From Topomyia yanbarensis (taxonomy: Eukaryota; Arthropoda; Insecta; Diptera; Culicidae), in contig NC_080672.1 in assembly GCF_030247195.1 (NCBI RefSeq), forward strand, positions 183,083,234 through 183,147,233: a stretch of DNA of 64,000 bases. The letters are read 5' to 3'. Of this stretch, positions 10,763-22,522 are shown in pieces (position 1 is the first letter of the stretch; each line of letters begins with the position of its first letter). The notes beneath the pieces are model-generated. The model made no database searches. It had not been told where the DNA came from and worked only from the letters and a program-made list of their open reading frames with translations. The translations under genes were made by a program, and so were the position numbers.

Positions 10763-12465
10763 CGTAGCCAAGAGAAGGTTTTGGGGTTTAACACAATACA
10801 ACCCCCTCCACACCACCCACCACCACATCCAAAAAAAAATTGGATTGAAGTTGAAAATTTATTGATGCAGATCATGAGGACTTTTGATAAATTGTCGGGA
10901 TGGTTCCTGATATGTCCCTGATCTATTGGTCTTGATTTCACAGTTGTCTAATTGCATCAATATCAAATTCCTGCCTGAGAACATTCCAATAGAAAATTCC
11001 AGAGTTCTGTAATCAATCATAATCCTCAGATTTATTTTCAAATTGATCTCGTTTTTGTAGAGATGTACTGTAATAAGGGTCTTTATTTAATAGGAAGCGA
11101 AGTTAAAATTGATTTAATGTCTATGAAACATAGAACTGCTCACCAAGAAAAATGCATAACTTTCAACATTTGCTAAAAATGTTTTTGCCTTTCTCATTCA
11201 CTCTAAAATTCGTCAATCTAATCCCGACCCGGAGAGCCGAGTGTCATATGCCAATCGACTCAGTTCGTCGAGATCGGAAAATGTCTGTGTGTATGTATGT
11301 GTGTGTATGTGTGAATGTGGAAAAAATTTGACCTCTGTTTCTCAGAGATGGCTGGACCGATTTGCACAAAGTTAGTCTCAAATGAAAGGTACAACCTTCC
11401 CATCGGCTGCTATTGAATTTTTTATTGATTGGACTTCCGGTTCCGGAGTTACGAGTTGAAGAGTGCAATCACACAGCAAATTCCCATATAAACTGAAATG
11501 AAAATTTTTCAAAATCAAATTTGTATTTTTGATGCCAAATGACTTTAAAATGCATGAAACATTGAGATGTTTGACAAAAATTGACTTTTTTGGACTTTGG
11601 TACATTTTTGCCTTTCTCATATAGAATGGTTATGCAATCACTCTAAAAATCGTCAATCATACCGGCCCGGAGGGAGTATGCAGTGAGGGGTTGCTACTTT
11701 AAAATTAAAACTAGTTTAAAATTTCTTAACAAGTTGAAAATTTTCAGCAGGACCTGGACCTCCCGGATCTTTCTCCATGATCCGCCGATGGTTTCAAGCG
11801 ATGTTTCAGTATCACATAGTATCTCAAGATCGTGGCTGTCGATCCATTGTATGTATGTTGCAAATCGTACTGAACATGTAATATTCATTTCCACCATTGT
11901 ATTGAACATAACCAGCCATGGAATCGTAGTCTGGACAAATGAGAAAAGCACAATTGCACCACTAAGTGGATTAAAACAGGTTTTTATTTTGGGAATGCGT
12001 CGAGTTGAGACGAAAACGTAATATGATTAATAACGAGGATAACACTTTCCAAATGTAGAGAGAAATTTATGAAAAAGGTTCTGATCGATTTTGATGAGCA
12101 TTTGATTTTTGTTGTATGACCAATTATATGTATAAGTCAAATGTTTAAAAACAGTAATTTAAGGTCAAGATAGCATCATTTTGAAACCGCCAATTTCGGA
12201 GGTTTAGTATCTTCAATGAGTTTTACAAACGTTAAACAGCGCATCATTTGACAAAATAATTTTGACGGTATATCGTCCAAGAAGTATTTATGGTGAATTT
12301 TCTCAGGTTAATATTCATGACTACAATAAAGTCTCAACAAATTCGCTAAAGACACGAACTCTGTTACTATTTTCTGAAAAATTAATTCTGCATAATTTTA
12401 AAACTTCAAAAATTACGGTTTCGGAATTATGCCGTTTGGGGAGTAAGATCGATTTTTACCAAACC
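10763..12465. mobile_element. TIR element with CAACGGCGTAGCCAA terminus (one end truncated), segment A
   Basis: The left end CAACGGCGTAGCCAA at 10763 corresponds to TTGGCTACGCCGTTG in segment B (32882-32896). The opposite end matches B up to ...atcgattttt(a/c)accaaa and then stops about 22 bp short of the expected terminus. The termini match the CAGTGGCGTAGCCAG element at 44737-46523. No transposase frame is seen. A C/T-rich stretch (accccctccacaccaccc) lies just inside the left end. An F1 repeat sits inside. Confidence 0.6.
11187..11980 (-). repeat. F1 family repeat with (ACAY)n, segment A
   Basis: On the minus strand it begins cctgttttaatccacttagtgg...caattgtgc and ends with tgagaaaggc. 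Internally it has the hallmark order of the family: ...gtaactccggaaccgg..., ...ttcaatagcagccgatggg..., ...aaatcggtccagccatctctgagaaa..., then a (ACAY)n tract (11279-11320 as TG), then ctcgacgaactgagtcg and cactcggctctccgggtcg. The matching copy in B is 31620-32406. Confidence 0.75.
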
Positions 12466-12920
12466 CCACCAATTGTAAAATTGGTATTGTAAAAAAACGT
12501 AAGGGCGATACTTCAATGCTGATAGGTGGGACCGAAAATCGCCAAAGGGGCGATACTATCATTTTGTCAATTTCAATAGCAAACACAAATTTTAATTTAA
12601 TAATTTCAAATACTTCATAAAGTTTTGGATGTCGATCACTGCATCATGCAATCTAAGATGTAAAAAACACAATAGTAAACACAACAATAAATGGGAAATA
12701 AAACCAAGACTGGAAATATTCACTGTTGATTTTATTTGAATGGTGTCACTACTAGTATCGCTTTTTTCAAGAAAAAGCGTTGATTTCTTAGTTCTCAGTC
12801 GCGTTGGAAATTTGAGTAAAGTATAAACTTCAAATTGATTCAAAATTTTTTTTGGCTCAGTACAATATATAACCCCTTTAGGAAAATTCAGTTTTCCCAC
12901 CACAATTTAGATATTTTATT

Positions 12921-14635
12921 TATTTATTCCTTCGTCTTTGGCTAATTCTGCCATACAGACTGTTACTTAAAATTATTTAACATGTACAGTAACAATATAT
13001 AACAACACAGACAATCGAGCAACAAGCAAAGGTAACAATACAGTATTCCAAACAAAATGTCAAACTTTTCGTGAAATTGTCGGAAACAGAGTCCTAATGG
13101 CCATGTTGATGGAGATAGTGCTATTTTTCTTAGCCTTGCGTCAATTCCTACTTTGAATGAAATGAACGGCATTAATGACTCGTCCTTCCATTCAGGTACG
13201 AGCTTCTTCACAATTGCAGCATTAGTTCCGAGTGATTCTGCGACCAGAGTAGCAATATCTTTCTCACTCACTGTGTTCTTGACACGCGTAAAGAATAGCC
13301 AACAAAGATTTGTAGAATTACTTGACTCCAAAGAACCAGCAACCCTACACCCTTGTTTCAATCGAGTGGACGACATTTGCGGGATTGATTGAGCTAGAGA
13401 TGAACTTGTTTCCGCCAAAGAAAAACGAGATTCAGCCATTTCGGTAATTGATTCACTCAGTATTCACATCGACAGCAACAGTAGCCGCATGCGCAGGGGT
13501 AAATGAAGTAGCGTCGGTGATCGCCTCGCGTGTATCTCGAAAAGCCTGCATCTTGCGAACGCCGTCCATGATCGTCGTACACGGGGTACACATCCACCAG
13601 ATATTCTTGTACCTGTTGCAGCAGGTGACCTCTGCAGTAGACTGCACAGCACATTCTGCATGATAATTATCCTGACCAAGGATGCAAAATGCCTACCTTT
13701 TCTGCGGCTGTAATGTTTCTGCCTACATTCTCGTTTCTCTTTCGTCGCTGCTGTCGTTCGCTATTGCAGGACGCCCAGCGCTGTACGGCAGTCTGTAAGC
13801 AAAGCAGTAACATGACAAAGAAATACTGCCCCCAGTACAACCACCAGACGCGAGCGGTACAGCTTCTCTTTCCTTATTTTACACTTTTTAATATTTTTGA
13901 TCTATTCAATATTTTCAATCACTAACGACAAAAATAAATGCGGTTCGTTTGCGCCACGACCGGCATCATCGCTTTCGTGTGCGGGCCTCTCCCTTTGACT
14001 ATGCTGAGAAAAGTGTACAAAGCGAGAGAACAAACTTTACTACGCCACACTCTCACCGAGCAGTCGGAGTACAGCAGCAAAACAAAAATGTATTCTACTG
14101 CTCTAAGGGAAAATGTACTCGGTTTGGCTACCTTTCTGGCAAGAGCTGTAGTGATGCGTCGCTGTAGCGGACTGTACGGCTTGTGCAAATGTAAATATAC
14201 CAAAAAAAATGTAGTTTACCAGTACCTTTGGCATCCCTGATCCTGACAAAATCCATCACAAGAAATGGTTACCCCTCCAGGCATGATAGGCAAGGCACAT
14301 TCGCAGCAAAACATCTTCAATCAGCACGACTTTCTCTTGTTCAATACAGCTGGTATGATGAAGAATAACGTTCTTTTGTTTTCGACTGTATAGAAGCGGT
14401 AGCACCGAAAGATAGAACAAACGGATAGTTTGTTTAATCGGGTGAATAATCGCCTTTTTATCTATAATATCACCAGCGATGTAAAATGTACGATCCGAAA
14501 ACAGCGCACTATAACTGATAAAAGCGAATGGCAGCAAAATACGATATGGAAATCGATCGCGCGACTATTTTCCACGAAAAAGCGAAAGCAGCTCAGCTGA
14601 CAAACAACCGGTCGGAGGGAATACACACAACTGAC
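12921..14635 (-). mobile_element. Internally deleted CR1/L2-like non-LTR retroposon
   Basis: The insertion is flanked by ttttatt at 12914-12920 and again at 14636-14642; the site occurs once in the uninterrupted copy at 272-1007. On the minus strand it runs from GTCAGTTGTG (5') through a roughly 0.9-kb leader and an ORF1 relic to a 3' end with AATAAATAAATA repeats. No endonuclease or reverse transcriptase coding is present: the ORF1 RRM-like domain is followed directly by 3' UTR-like sequence. It would depend on a partner element for mobilisation. Confidence 0.7.
12963..13704 (-). pseudogene. ORF1 relic: PHD-like zinc finger + RRM-like domain
   Basis: The upstream half (about 13700-13453) reads CILGQDNYHAECAV...CCNRYKNIWWMCTPC, a C/H pattern like the PHD-type fingers in ORF1 of CR1/L2-like elements. 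The downstream half (13439-12963) reads LCWLFFTRVKNTVSEKDI...LVPEW...PFISFKVGIDARLRKIALSPSTWPLG, the RRM-like nucleic-acid-binding region of such ORF1 proteins. The two halves are one base out of frame with each other. The tail after FRQFHEK is hydrophobic and looks like translated 3' UTR. Similar domains occur in the separate element at 49.4-51.3 kb. Confidence 0.65.
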
Positions 14636-14936
14636 TTTTATTAACAGAGCATTAACAATAATTCGTTGGTATGTCTATTTTATGGGCCATTTTTTCGCTT
14701 CCCCATTGATTTGGTTTGAGATTTCTAGCACTGATGTTGTCCTATGCTGATTTGAGCGATTCTCTGAGTCCTGCCACTATGCCATGTAGTATGTGTTATC
14801 AAAAACATCGCGAAGCATCAAGTTCTAAATGTTCTCAAACAATATAATATCCGAAGAGAGTGATAAGAGCTATAAGAAATGTCTCATCACACTGTTAGGT
14901 GGATTAAAAGCGTTTTTTAAAAAAAAAAAATATTTT

Positions 14937-16071
14937 GAGTCCTTTTGAATGCAAAAGACTTAGAAGATTTTCAGAAAGCTGGAAGACGCGGGTCTGGAAG
15001 ATTCCTTATAGCCCGCACCTCAACAATATGGATATTTTCGGAATGGTCTTGAAGTAGGTACCAGAAATTGATTTTAACGCCATTTTTAAATCTAAGATAG
15101 CGACTTCCGGTTTAGCGAAATTCGCTATAACCCAATCAGTATGGGATGTACAAATAGCTTTAATTAAGCAGTTGAATTTACTTGCATTTTAGTAATGTGT
15201 TTAATTTGAATCAATTAAAACCCCCAACTCACATTACATACATCTCTTTCTTCTCTCATTTCCATTCTCACCGCACTCTTCAAGATGCACACACAAAAAT
15301 ATTTTACATTTCGCTGGTTTATGATTAGATCTTATATTCGAGGATGTTTTGGATGATCGCCCAGATTTTCCATTCAGGAATTTCGGTTAACCGGAAGTCG
15401 CCATCTAGAATTTCAAAATGACGTCAAACATCGACATTTGTCTCCTGCTCGTCGAAAACCATTCCGAAAATATTCATATTGGTTAAGTTGTGGAGAATCT
15501 CGCTAAGCCGGAAATCACCATCTTGGATTTCAAAATGGCTTCCAAAATCAATTTTTCATGGACAACCTTGGGCTGAAGATGCTGATTTATTTATTTCTTT
15601 ATTTATTCCTGGCACCTGCTCGTTAACACCATTCCGAAAATACCTATATTGATTGGGTTACAGCGAATTTCGCTAAACCGGAAGTTGCCATCTTGGATTT
15701 CAAAATAGCGTCAAATATCAATTTCTGGCACCTACTCTTCAAGACCATTCCGAAAATACACATATTTATTGGGTTATAACGAATTTCGCCAAACCGGAAG
15801 TCGCCATTTTGGATTTCAAAATGCCGTCAAACACACATTTCTGGCACCTACTCATCAAGACTATTCTGACAATACCCATATTGCATGGGTTGTAGAGAAT
15901 TTCGCTAAACCGGAAGTCACCATCTTGGATTTCAAAATGACACCAAAAATCAATTTCTGGCACCTACTCGTCAAGACCATTCAGAAAATACCCATATTGT
16001 TGAGGTGCGGGACATAAGGAGTCCAGACCCGTCTCTTCCATCTTTCCGAAAATCTTCTAAGTCTGTTGCAT
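14937..16071. repeat. Foldback element built of 116-bp tandem units
   Basis: The outer ends are inverted: gagtccttttgaatgcaaaa...ggtctgg...cccgcacctcaacaatatgg (14937-15033) faces catattgttgaggtgcggg...cagaccc...tgcattcaaaaggact (15994-16071). The right arm holds units starting at 15634, 15750, 15866 and 15982, exactly 116 bp apart. Each reads ccgaaaatacc-atatt-gggtt--agcgaatttcgctaaaccggaagt-gccatcttggatttcaaaat, followed by ggcacctactcgtcaagacc. A more decayed unit lies near 15465. No coding potential is seen. Confidence 0.75.
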
Positions 16072-16400
16072 TCAAAAGGACTAGGCATATTTTTTTTGCA
16101 AAAAACGAGATAGTTGCGAAATCCGTGCAAAAAAACTGCCAAAATTCTTCTAAGTTCTTTGGATTTAAAAGAACTCAGCATTTTTGTAGGAAAAAGTCTA
16201 AGTCTTTTGCATTCAAAAGGACTTATTTTTGCAAAAACCGTATTAATTGCGAATTCCGTGCAAAAAAAAAACTTTTAAAAATATTCCAAGTCTAAATATA
16301 TTCTAAAAATATTCTAATATTCTAAGAATTAACGCGGCTTTTACGCGGATTTTCCAATTAACGCGGTACGTATCCCCCGCGTAAAAAACCTGAGTGTAAT
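16072..16400. repeat. AT-rich relic ending in an ACGCGG/CCTGAGTG terminus
   Basis: Two further versions of 'aagtctttt(t)gcattcaaaaggact' occur (about 16050 and 16190), followed by aacgcggcttttacgcgg and a terminal gcgtaaaaaacctgagtgta. That terminus is the same as one end of the small MITE at 21931-22068. Confidence 0.5.
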
Positions 16401-16830
16401 ACATTTTCATTATACATGACATGACAACTATATACAAGAAATCAATATTCGAGTTCTAAAATTTTGTAAAAGAAAAGACCGATCAAATCGATAACTTGAA
16501 CCAGTAATCAGCGGTTTGAGTTTAGTCGTCTAAACAGGATAATGTTCGCATAATGTATAGGAAGGATGCCCATATGATCTAAACACCAAAAATGGTTTGG
16601 TTAAAATCTCGATGTTTCATGCATTTTAAAGATATTTGTCATCCCAAATTCAAATTCTTAGATTTTTTTAGTTCCTTCTTCTATGGGAATTTCATGCGAC
16701 CGGACGATTAACAGTTTATATTTCCGGAACCATACAACGGATCCGTACGAAATTTTGTAGCAGGAAAACATACCTTTAATTTGAGGCATTTGTGATAATC
16801 GGCTAAACCATCACCGAGAAACTGATAATA
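16401..16830 (+). repeat. Decayed F1 family fragment
   Basis: The words 'acatgacaactatatacaa', 'attcgagttctaaaatttt', 'tttcatgcattttaaagat', 'atatttccggaaccatacaa' and 'atccgtacgaaattttgtag' follow in the same order as in the F1 copies at 23363 and 36786. The copy is more divergent and lacks the microsatellite and the terminal hairpin. Confidence 0.55.
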
Positions 16831-17924
16831 GCAAAAATAACCCGAGAATAGTGAAAAACTGTATTTGAGCGCAATGAAAACTTGAATGCCCTATTTATCA
16901 TACAACTGCACGCATCAATTAGCAACCATCCTACCAGATGCGAGCCCAGGAGCATACTGACGACAAAACTTCGTTGACGGTGGTACACGCATTCTTGAAA
17001 GAAGCTTATACAACAGGTAAAAGAAGCGAAAGAGATAGCATGCTGGGTGCCGACCACATGTTGTGAGAATGGGAATTTATTTCGGCCGACTGCATGTCCC
17101 CACCATCATTTCAAGAACGAATGAGAAGCGCGATTGATAGATCTGTATGCGTACCGCGCAGTGCTACCAAAAGTACAGATGTTTCTATAAAGCTGCAGAT
17201 TTTTTGAATTGTATAGGTACAGATTAAAATGATGTCTAAGGAAACTACAGCATGGTACATATTTTTGGAGATAAAATGGTAAAACAATAGTTTTATTTGA
17301 CATTTCTAATACCTAGTAATATTGAGAAAGTGTATATAGGACATATAAATTTAAGGAAACTGTTTTTCTTTGGTGTGTAATACAAATATATTTTGTAATT
17401 TGACTACTCCAAACAAATGATTTGCTGGCGAATGAACTTATTATTGAAACCTTAACAATAGAACAAATGATTTTTGCACTAAGAACTCAGTGTTTTTTTT
17501 ATTTATTATTGACGGAAAAATAAAGCGAGATTGGAAAGGTTGATGTATAAAACACCCAAATTAACCAAATATTATTCAACTAGCAAAACGTTTGCATTAA
17601 CTTATTGCTGTAAATTTCGGTACAAATTTTCTGAAAAAGTAGTGCGATTTTTTTTATTCCCGGTAAATAATATAAAATGTGGCATCACTGGTACCAGCTT
17701 ATTTTAGTTTCTCTTTGCCGCTCAGCAGCGAGAGGGGCATGGGTGTCGCAGCTCTCCAACGTGCAATGTTGCATCCGAAGTTTTGTATCACAACAGAGCA
17801 AAACTTTCTCTTTTGCTCACCGAAAAAAATCGCGGCGGCCATGTTTAACTCAACAATTTGGTCATCGATGACCAATTGTTGAGCAATGTTGAATTTCGAA
17901 ACACGCCTATTATGACAATTGATA
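16831..17924. other. Unclassified AT-rich DNA
   Basis: No gene is recognised. A near-perfect palindrome lies at 17849-17882 (caacaatttggtcatcg / atgaccaattgttg). The stretch 17690-17830 is less AT-rich and could be 5' sequence of the retrotransposon that follows, but I cannot show this. Confidence 0.4.
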
Positions 17925-17944
17925 TCTCTTCTCCCCAAACCATT

Positions 17945-18432
17945 CATGCTTCTCAGAGATTTTAATACGCATGGAACTACGTGGGGGACGCTGTAGATGA
18001 TACCAGGGCGCACACAATATATGATTTTTTAGATGAATTTAGGCTAACGATTTTAAACACTGGTGAAATAACCCGTATAGCTTTCCCTTTATCACAATGC
18101 AGTAGAGTTGATTTATCTTTATACACCTCTACATTAGCACTAAAATGCGTGACGAAGCATCCATACAACCCGATTTATGTAGACATATCGATTGGAAGAG
18201 ATATAGCACGATGATGGCGACTACGCTTAGTAATAGTGAACAAATACCTGCAAATCAAAAATATGATTACATATCTAATTTGATGACAAAGGTAGCTCAT
18301 CAAGCTCAAACAAAAAAAGTCTCTAATAATATTACTTATCACAAACCACCCACAGTATGGTGGGATGTAGAATGCTCGAAAATAGTTTCACAAATGTCGG
18401 ATGCATACAAACTGTTTAGGCAATTCGGTTGA
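17945..18432 (+). pseudogene. Endonuclease remnant of the I-clade-like element
   Basis: The fragment starts with MLLRDFNTHGTTWG, a version of the LLLGDFNAH-type endonuclease motif. It is frameshifted by one base into GDAVDDTRAHTIYDFLDEF and TILNTGEITR...SRVDLSLYTSTLAL, which corresponds to the endonuclease C-terminal part. A further frameshift (near 18145-18210) leads into the linker, with HKPPTVWWDVECSKIVSQ. The N-terminal half of the endonuclease is absent. Confidence 0.65.
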
Positions 18433-18529
18433 TTTGAGGATTTTTTAACTTACAAAAGGCCAAAACTAAACAAATCTTATAAGCAAAAAAGAAAAACTAC
18501 TGGAGGAATTTCGTAGTAACACTAACTCG

Positions 18530-21091
18530 AGAGACGGGCCATGTCGACTTTGTGGACGACGGCACGTAAATTACGTAATTTCGAGCCGAGTGCGTTTAAT
18601 CAGCAAGAGTTTGATGCAGACTGGATAGAAGGTTTCGCCAAGCTGTGCCTATCGACACCCCCTTATTTGTTGAAGAATCGAACTTGGTAAGTCAGCTCTC
18701 AACCGATTTTTCCTTAGCGGAAATGGAAAGTGCATTAGTTGCTTCCAATAATAGCGCCCCCGGACTGGATAACATTAAGTTTAATTTGATAAGAAATCTT
18801 CCTGCTTCGGGTAAATTATTGTTTTTGGAATCTTTCAATTGGATATTCAGGAACAACGTCATACCAGACGATTGGAAAGAAGTTAAGGTCATAGCGGCTC
18901 TGAAACCAGGGAAGAATCCCTCGCAACCTGAATCTCACCGCCCCATAAGATTGTTATCCTGTTTAAGAAAAACATTTGAAAAAATACTTCACCTAAGATT
19001 AGAATGCTGGGTGGAAAAAAAAACAAATTATTATCACCGTCTCAATATGACTTTCGTAAATCCCGCAGTACGAGGGACTGCCAGACCTTATTAGCCACTG
19101 ACATCCAACTTGCCATGCAATCAAAAGAGGAATTAACGGCGGTTTTCCTGGATATAAAAGGTGCGTATGACACGGTATTAATAGATATTATGTGTCGCAA
19201 ACTATTCCGTTTGGGTGCTCCAAACCAAATAACCTCAATCTATTTTCCCTTTTGTCTTTGAAAGTAATGCACTTTATACACAATAACGAAGTAAAGACAG
19301 TTCGTCATAGCTTTGCAGGTCTGACGCAAGGATCAGTGCTTGGCCCTCTACTATATAACATCTATGTTAGTGAAATTGACCAATGTATTCAAAACGGTTG
19401 TGTTCTGGTACAATATGCAGATGATAGTTGTTTATGGAGTACGGGCAAAAATGGTGAAATTATAAGACAACGCCTGCAGAGTTCTTTAAGAAAATTAGAG
19501 AATTGGGTGATGAATCTCGGCTTGGAATTCTCAGTAGAGAAGACCGAAATAGTTGTATTCTCAAGAAAGCATTCCCCGTCGTTAATAAACCTTTCATTAT
19601 ATGACCAGACACTCTCACATACTAATTGTTTCAATTACTTAGTGGTCTGGTATGACTCTAAATCTACATGGAGAGCACATGTGGAATACTTAGTTAAAAA
19701 ATGTCAAAAACGCACAAATTTCCTCAGAACGATCTCTAGTACATGGTGGGGAGCAGAACCAAAAGTTATGATTAAGTTATATAAAACCACTATATTATCT
19801 GTTACAGAATATGGTAGTTTCGTGTTTAAACAAACCGCAAAAACTCATTTCATAAAATTGGAAACGATACAATTTAGATGCTTGCGTATATGCTTAGGGT
19901 TAATGAGTTCTACTCATACTCAAACAGTTGAAGTACTGGCTGGTGTTTTGCCGCTACACATACGTCTTACTGAACTTAACAACCGATACCTTGTTAGTAA
20001 CCACATGTCCAATACCGAATTAATGGGAAAGTTAGATAAACTCTTCGAGCTAAAACCAGATAGTAGATTTCTGCATTCCTATCGGCAATGTTTACTGATA
20101 CCGTCAACTCCCTCGAGTATAGTGAGATTCTACGATCTAGAAATTTCAACTATAACCCTTCAGATACCCATCGATACCTCGCTTGTCAAAACATTGTCAG
20201 GTGTGGCAAAAAGTTTGCATTCTAATTATGCTAGAAATCTGTGTAGGCAAAAATTAGCTAACTACTCACTTGATAACATCTTTTATACTGATTTCTCAGT
20301 AATATACGATTCAGCGGGCTTTGGTGTATACAATGTCAAACACGAGGCATGTTTCCGTCTTGCCAATCCTTGTTCTGTATATATCTCCGAACTGAGCGCA
20401 ATTCTATACGTATGTGAGTTAATCAAATATCTATCTGTGGGAAACTTAATGATCTGTTCCGATAGCTTCAGTTCACTCGAAGCAATCGGGAACAATCGGG
20501 TTTCCAATACAAATAGCCAACTTATTTTAAAAATTAAGGACGCAATTCCACTTCTTAACGGCAATGATTATTCGGTATCTTTCCTTTGGATCCCTTCACA
20601 CTGCGGGTTAGTTGGCAATGAGGAGGCAGATTTAAGGTTCAAACGCGAAGCATTGCATGGCGAACCATACCACAGAGTAACGGAACCACAAGATTTCAAT
20701 CCATTATTGAAAAAAACTTCAATGACTTGTTGGCAGCAACAGTGGAAAGAGAGTCTAAAAGGACGATACTGCTTCAGTATCCTCACAAAAACAAATCTCA
20801 CTCCTTGGTTTACTTCGGTAGATGGCAATCGGATGTTTATAAAAAAATCATCTCGTTTGATTTCGAACCATTACACTCAAAACGCGCATCTTTATAGAAT
20901 CAATTTCATGGAATCATAGACACCTGGTATGGAAATGCGACAGATATGAATCCCAGCGACAACAGATGTCACATGCACTGCATCGGATTGGAAGACAGCT
21001 TTTTACACCAATTAGAGATGCTTTGGGTACCATGGATATGCCATTCATGAAGCTGCTTAATGCGTTCATCATTAGTTCAAAGGTTCAATCA
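18530..21091 (+). pseudogene. Reverse transcriptase and RNase H of the I-clade-like element
   Basis: RT motifs in order are SAPGLDNIKFNLIRNLP, ALKPGKNPSQPESHRPIRLL, QYDFRKSRSTRDCQT, AVFLDIKGAYDTVLID, GLTQGSVLGPLLYN and VLVQYADDSCLW, which has the catalytic Asp pair. The RNase H region follows with YTDFS, ISELSAIL, CSDSFSSLEAI and WIPSHCGLVGNEEAD, so the D-E-D-D/H residues are recognisable. The C-terminal WKCDRYESQRQQ stretch lies in another frame and ends near 21091. Frame changes occur near 18640, 19020 (in an A-run) and 19190-19260. The longest unbroken piece is 19192-20919, from late RT through RNase H. Confidence 0.8.
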
Positions 21092-21228
21092 TAATTTCAC
21101 AATTTCCTTCATATTTTATCATACTGTTATTTAAGATAAGTGTTGTAAATATTTAGTTTTAAAGAATATCCGGCTTCGTAATGGTTTACCAGTTAGCCTA
21201 TGTTATGTATATATGTGTAAATAAAAAA

Positions 21229-21430
21229 AAACCTATTTTAATCCACCTAGCGGTGCAATTGTGCCTTTCTCAATCATGAATCACGAGAATGTGTGCGTTG
21301 TTTATATTCATTAAAAGCTTTTAAATGCATATATTACATTTTATTATTATACATCACATGACAACTATATATAGGAAAATAATCATTATTCGAGTTCTAA
21401 AATTTTGAAAAAGAAAAAAAATTAAAGGGT
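21229..21430 (+). repeat. F1 family 5' fragment
   Basis: It starts cctattttaatccacctag and continues caattgtgcctttctcaatc, acattttattattatacatc and attcgagttctaaaattttg. This is the same leader as at 23363-23570 and 38623-38840. It stops without the internal or microsatellite part. Confidence 0.75.
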
Positions 21431-21930
21431 TGTGTACAGGACACGACCACGGTGACATTAAAAATGCAGCTTTTTTCAAGAGCGTGCAAATGTATTTTAT
21501 CTATCACACATATCGACTGAAGTTCTTGCTCACTCGCCTGTTTTTTTATGTTACAATTTGCTATATACCCTCCCCATTAAAACATAATTTATTGAAGGTC
21601 TTTTAACGGTAATCTATTAATTAATCAAGTATCTCACTAGGTGATTGGCATTATTTGGCTAATCCATCTAGTAAAAATAGGCTGGTCTGTCCAGAAAATA
21701 TATTTAAAAGAAAAGTTCCATATTTATGGATAAACTGGGAAAACAATTTTAAGTCCAGTAACGATTAAGACATGACTTGAATTTGAATCGAAAAAGAACA
21801 CCCGCCTAAACTGCTGCTAGGACGGTAAGTTCTGTTTTAAAATTTTCCGTTGTGTACAGTACGAAACAAAAGTGTTTGAAATTAGAAAACAAAAAGTTCT
21901 GCTGGGAATGTGATTGTTTCCGATGCAATT
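21431..21930. other. Unclassified AT-rich DNA
   Basis: No gene, terminal repeat or tandem repeat is recognised in this stretch. Confidence 0.5.
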
Positions 21931-22068
21931 ATACTCAGGTTTTTTTACGCAGGGGATACAGGCCGTGCAAATGAAAACCGCCTAAATTTAAAAAAAAAAC
22001 GCGTAAATGAAAACCGCGGAAATTTCAAAATTCGCGTAAAAAATACCGCGTAATAAAACCTGAGTGTA
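21931..22068. mobile_element. Small MITE with ACTCAGGT/ACCTGAGT termini
   Basis: The left end reads tactcaggtttttttacgc and the right end gcgtaataaaacctgagtgta, giving about 18 bp of imperfect terminal inverted repeat around roughly 100 bp rich in aaaaccgcg and acgcgtaaa words. TA at both outer edges could be the target duplication. It is non-autonomous. Confidence 0.65.
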
Positions 22069-22522
22069 CTCCCCTATATAAAATACTACGCTGATGAACA
22101 GTGCAATAACTACAGAAGCACGTTGTCAGATGCCTTACTGATAAAAAACATATAACCAAAATATGAAACATATGAAAACCAATAGGCTCTTTACCCTAGG
22201 CAGCTACAATGCGCCGTAAACATGGATTAACAAGTTACAACGCACACGCATGCATAAAAATAAATATATTTTATTCAAACGCAACACTCTTAAGCAGCAC
22301 ACACCGTATTGAATTAAATCCAAACCACCCCACCCACCCACTTTGCAAATCATTCTGTGACACCGTGCTGGTACCCGAAAAATCCGCACACGGCCACCGC
22401 TGCCGAAAATGCATAGCGTCTACCGCTTATTGTAGTGCCCACACGCTGCAGCCATCATCTTACCCGTTCGACATAAGAACAAAAACTGATTCAAACGGGT
22501 ACGCGTCACCTCTATTTATAAA
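22069..22522. other. Unclassified DNA; right part repeated at 22860-23005
   Basis: From about 22380 the words 'cgctgccgaaaatgcatagcg', 'cttattgtagtgccc', 'aacaaaaactgattcaaacgg' and 'cgtcacctctatttat' recur in order, diverged, at 22860-23005. The two copies flank the repeat at 22523-22855. No protein is recognised. Confidence 0.45.

Larger units (their letters stand above)
5490..12465 (-). repeat. Composite segment A (inverted near-copy of segment B, 31083-36785)
   Basis: Apart from the R1-clade element at 5617-9804, the sequence here is the reverse complement of 31083-36785, minus the array there. It starts with the hairpin acatttcttat...aagaaatgt and a ggcccggagggcc block. It continues through a TG-rich microsatellite (9815-9870), the region 9880-10762, and a TIR element to about 12465. 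B keeps about 22 bp more of the TIR end, which A has lost. The two copies therefore differ chiefly by private insertions: a retrotransposon here and a ribozyme array in B. Confidence 0.8.
12486..14921 (+). repeat. Dispersed repeat, copy 2, split by a retroposon
   Basis: The portions 12486-12920 and 14636-14921 together reproduce 272-1007 with few differences. The split point follows tttagatattttatt. Both copies lie in the same orientation about 12 kb apart. Confidence 0.8.
17925..21229 (+). mobile_element. I-clade-like non-LTR retrotransposon, 5'-truncated and decayed
   Basis: In order there are an endonuclease remnant, a reverse transcriptase, an RNase H domain and a C-terminal region, then about 140 bp of 3' UTR and a TAAATAAAAAAAA tail at about 21215-21229. 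An RNase H domain together with a YADD RT is typical of I-clade (and LOA-clade) elements. Several frameshifts show that it is dead. An F1-type terminus follows immediately at the tail. Confidence 0.75.

Noticed and set aside
17849..17882. Palindrome as a regulatory site or transposon end
   Set aside because: Caacaatttggtcatcgatgaccaattgttg-type symmetry is short and isolated, with no partner or duplication; no function can be argued.
22091..22110. Another hammerhead core (gctgatgaaca)
   Set aside because: No GAAA box or pairing stems at a suitable distance.
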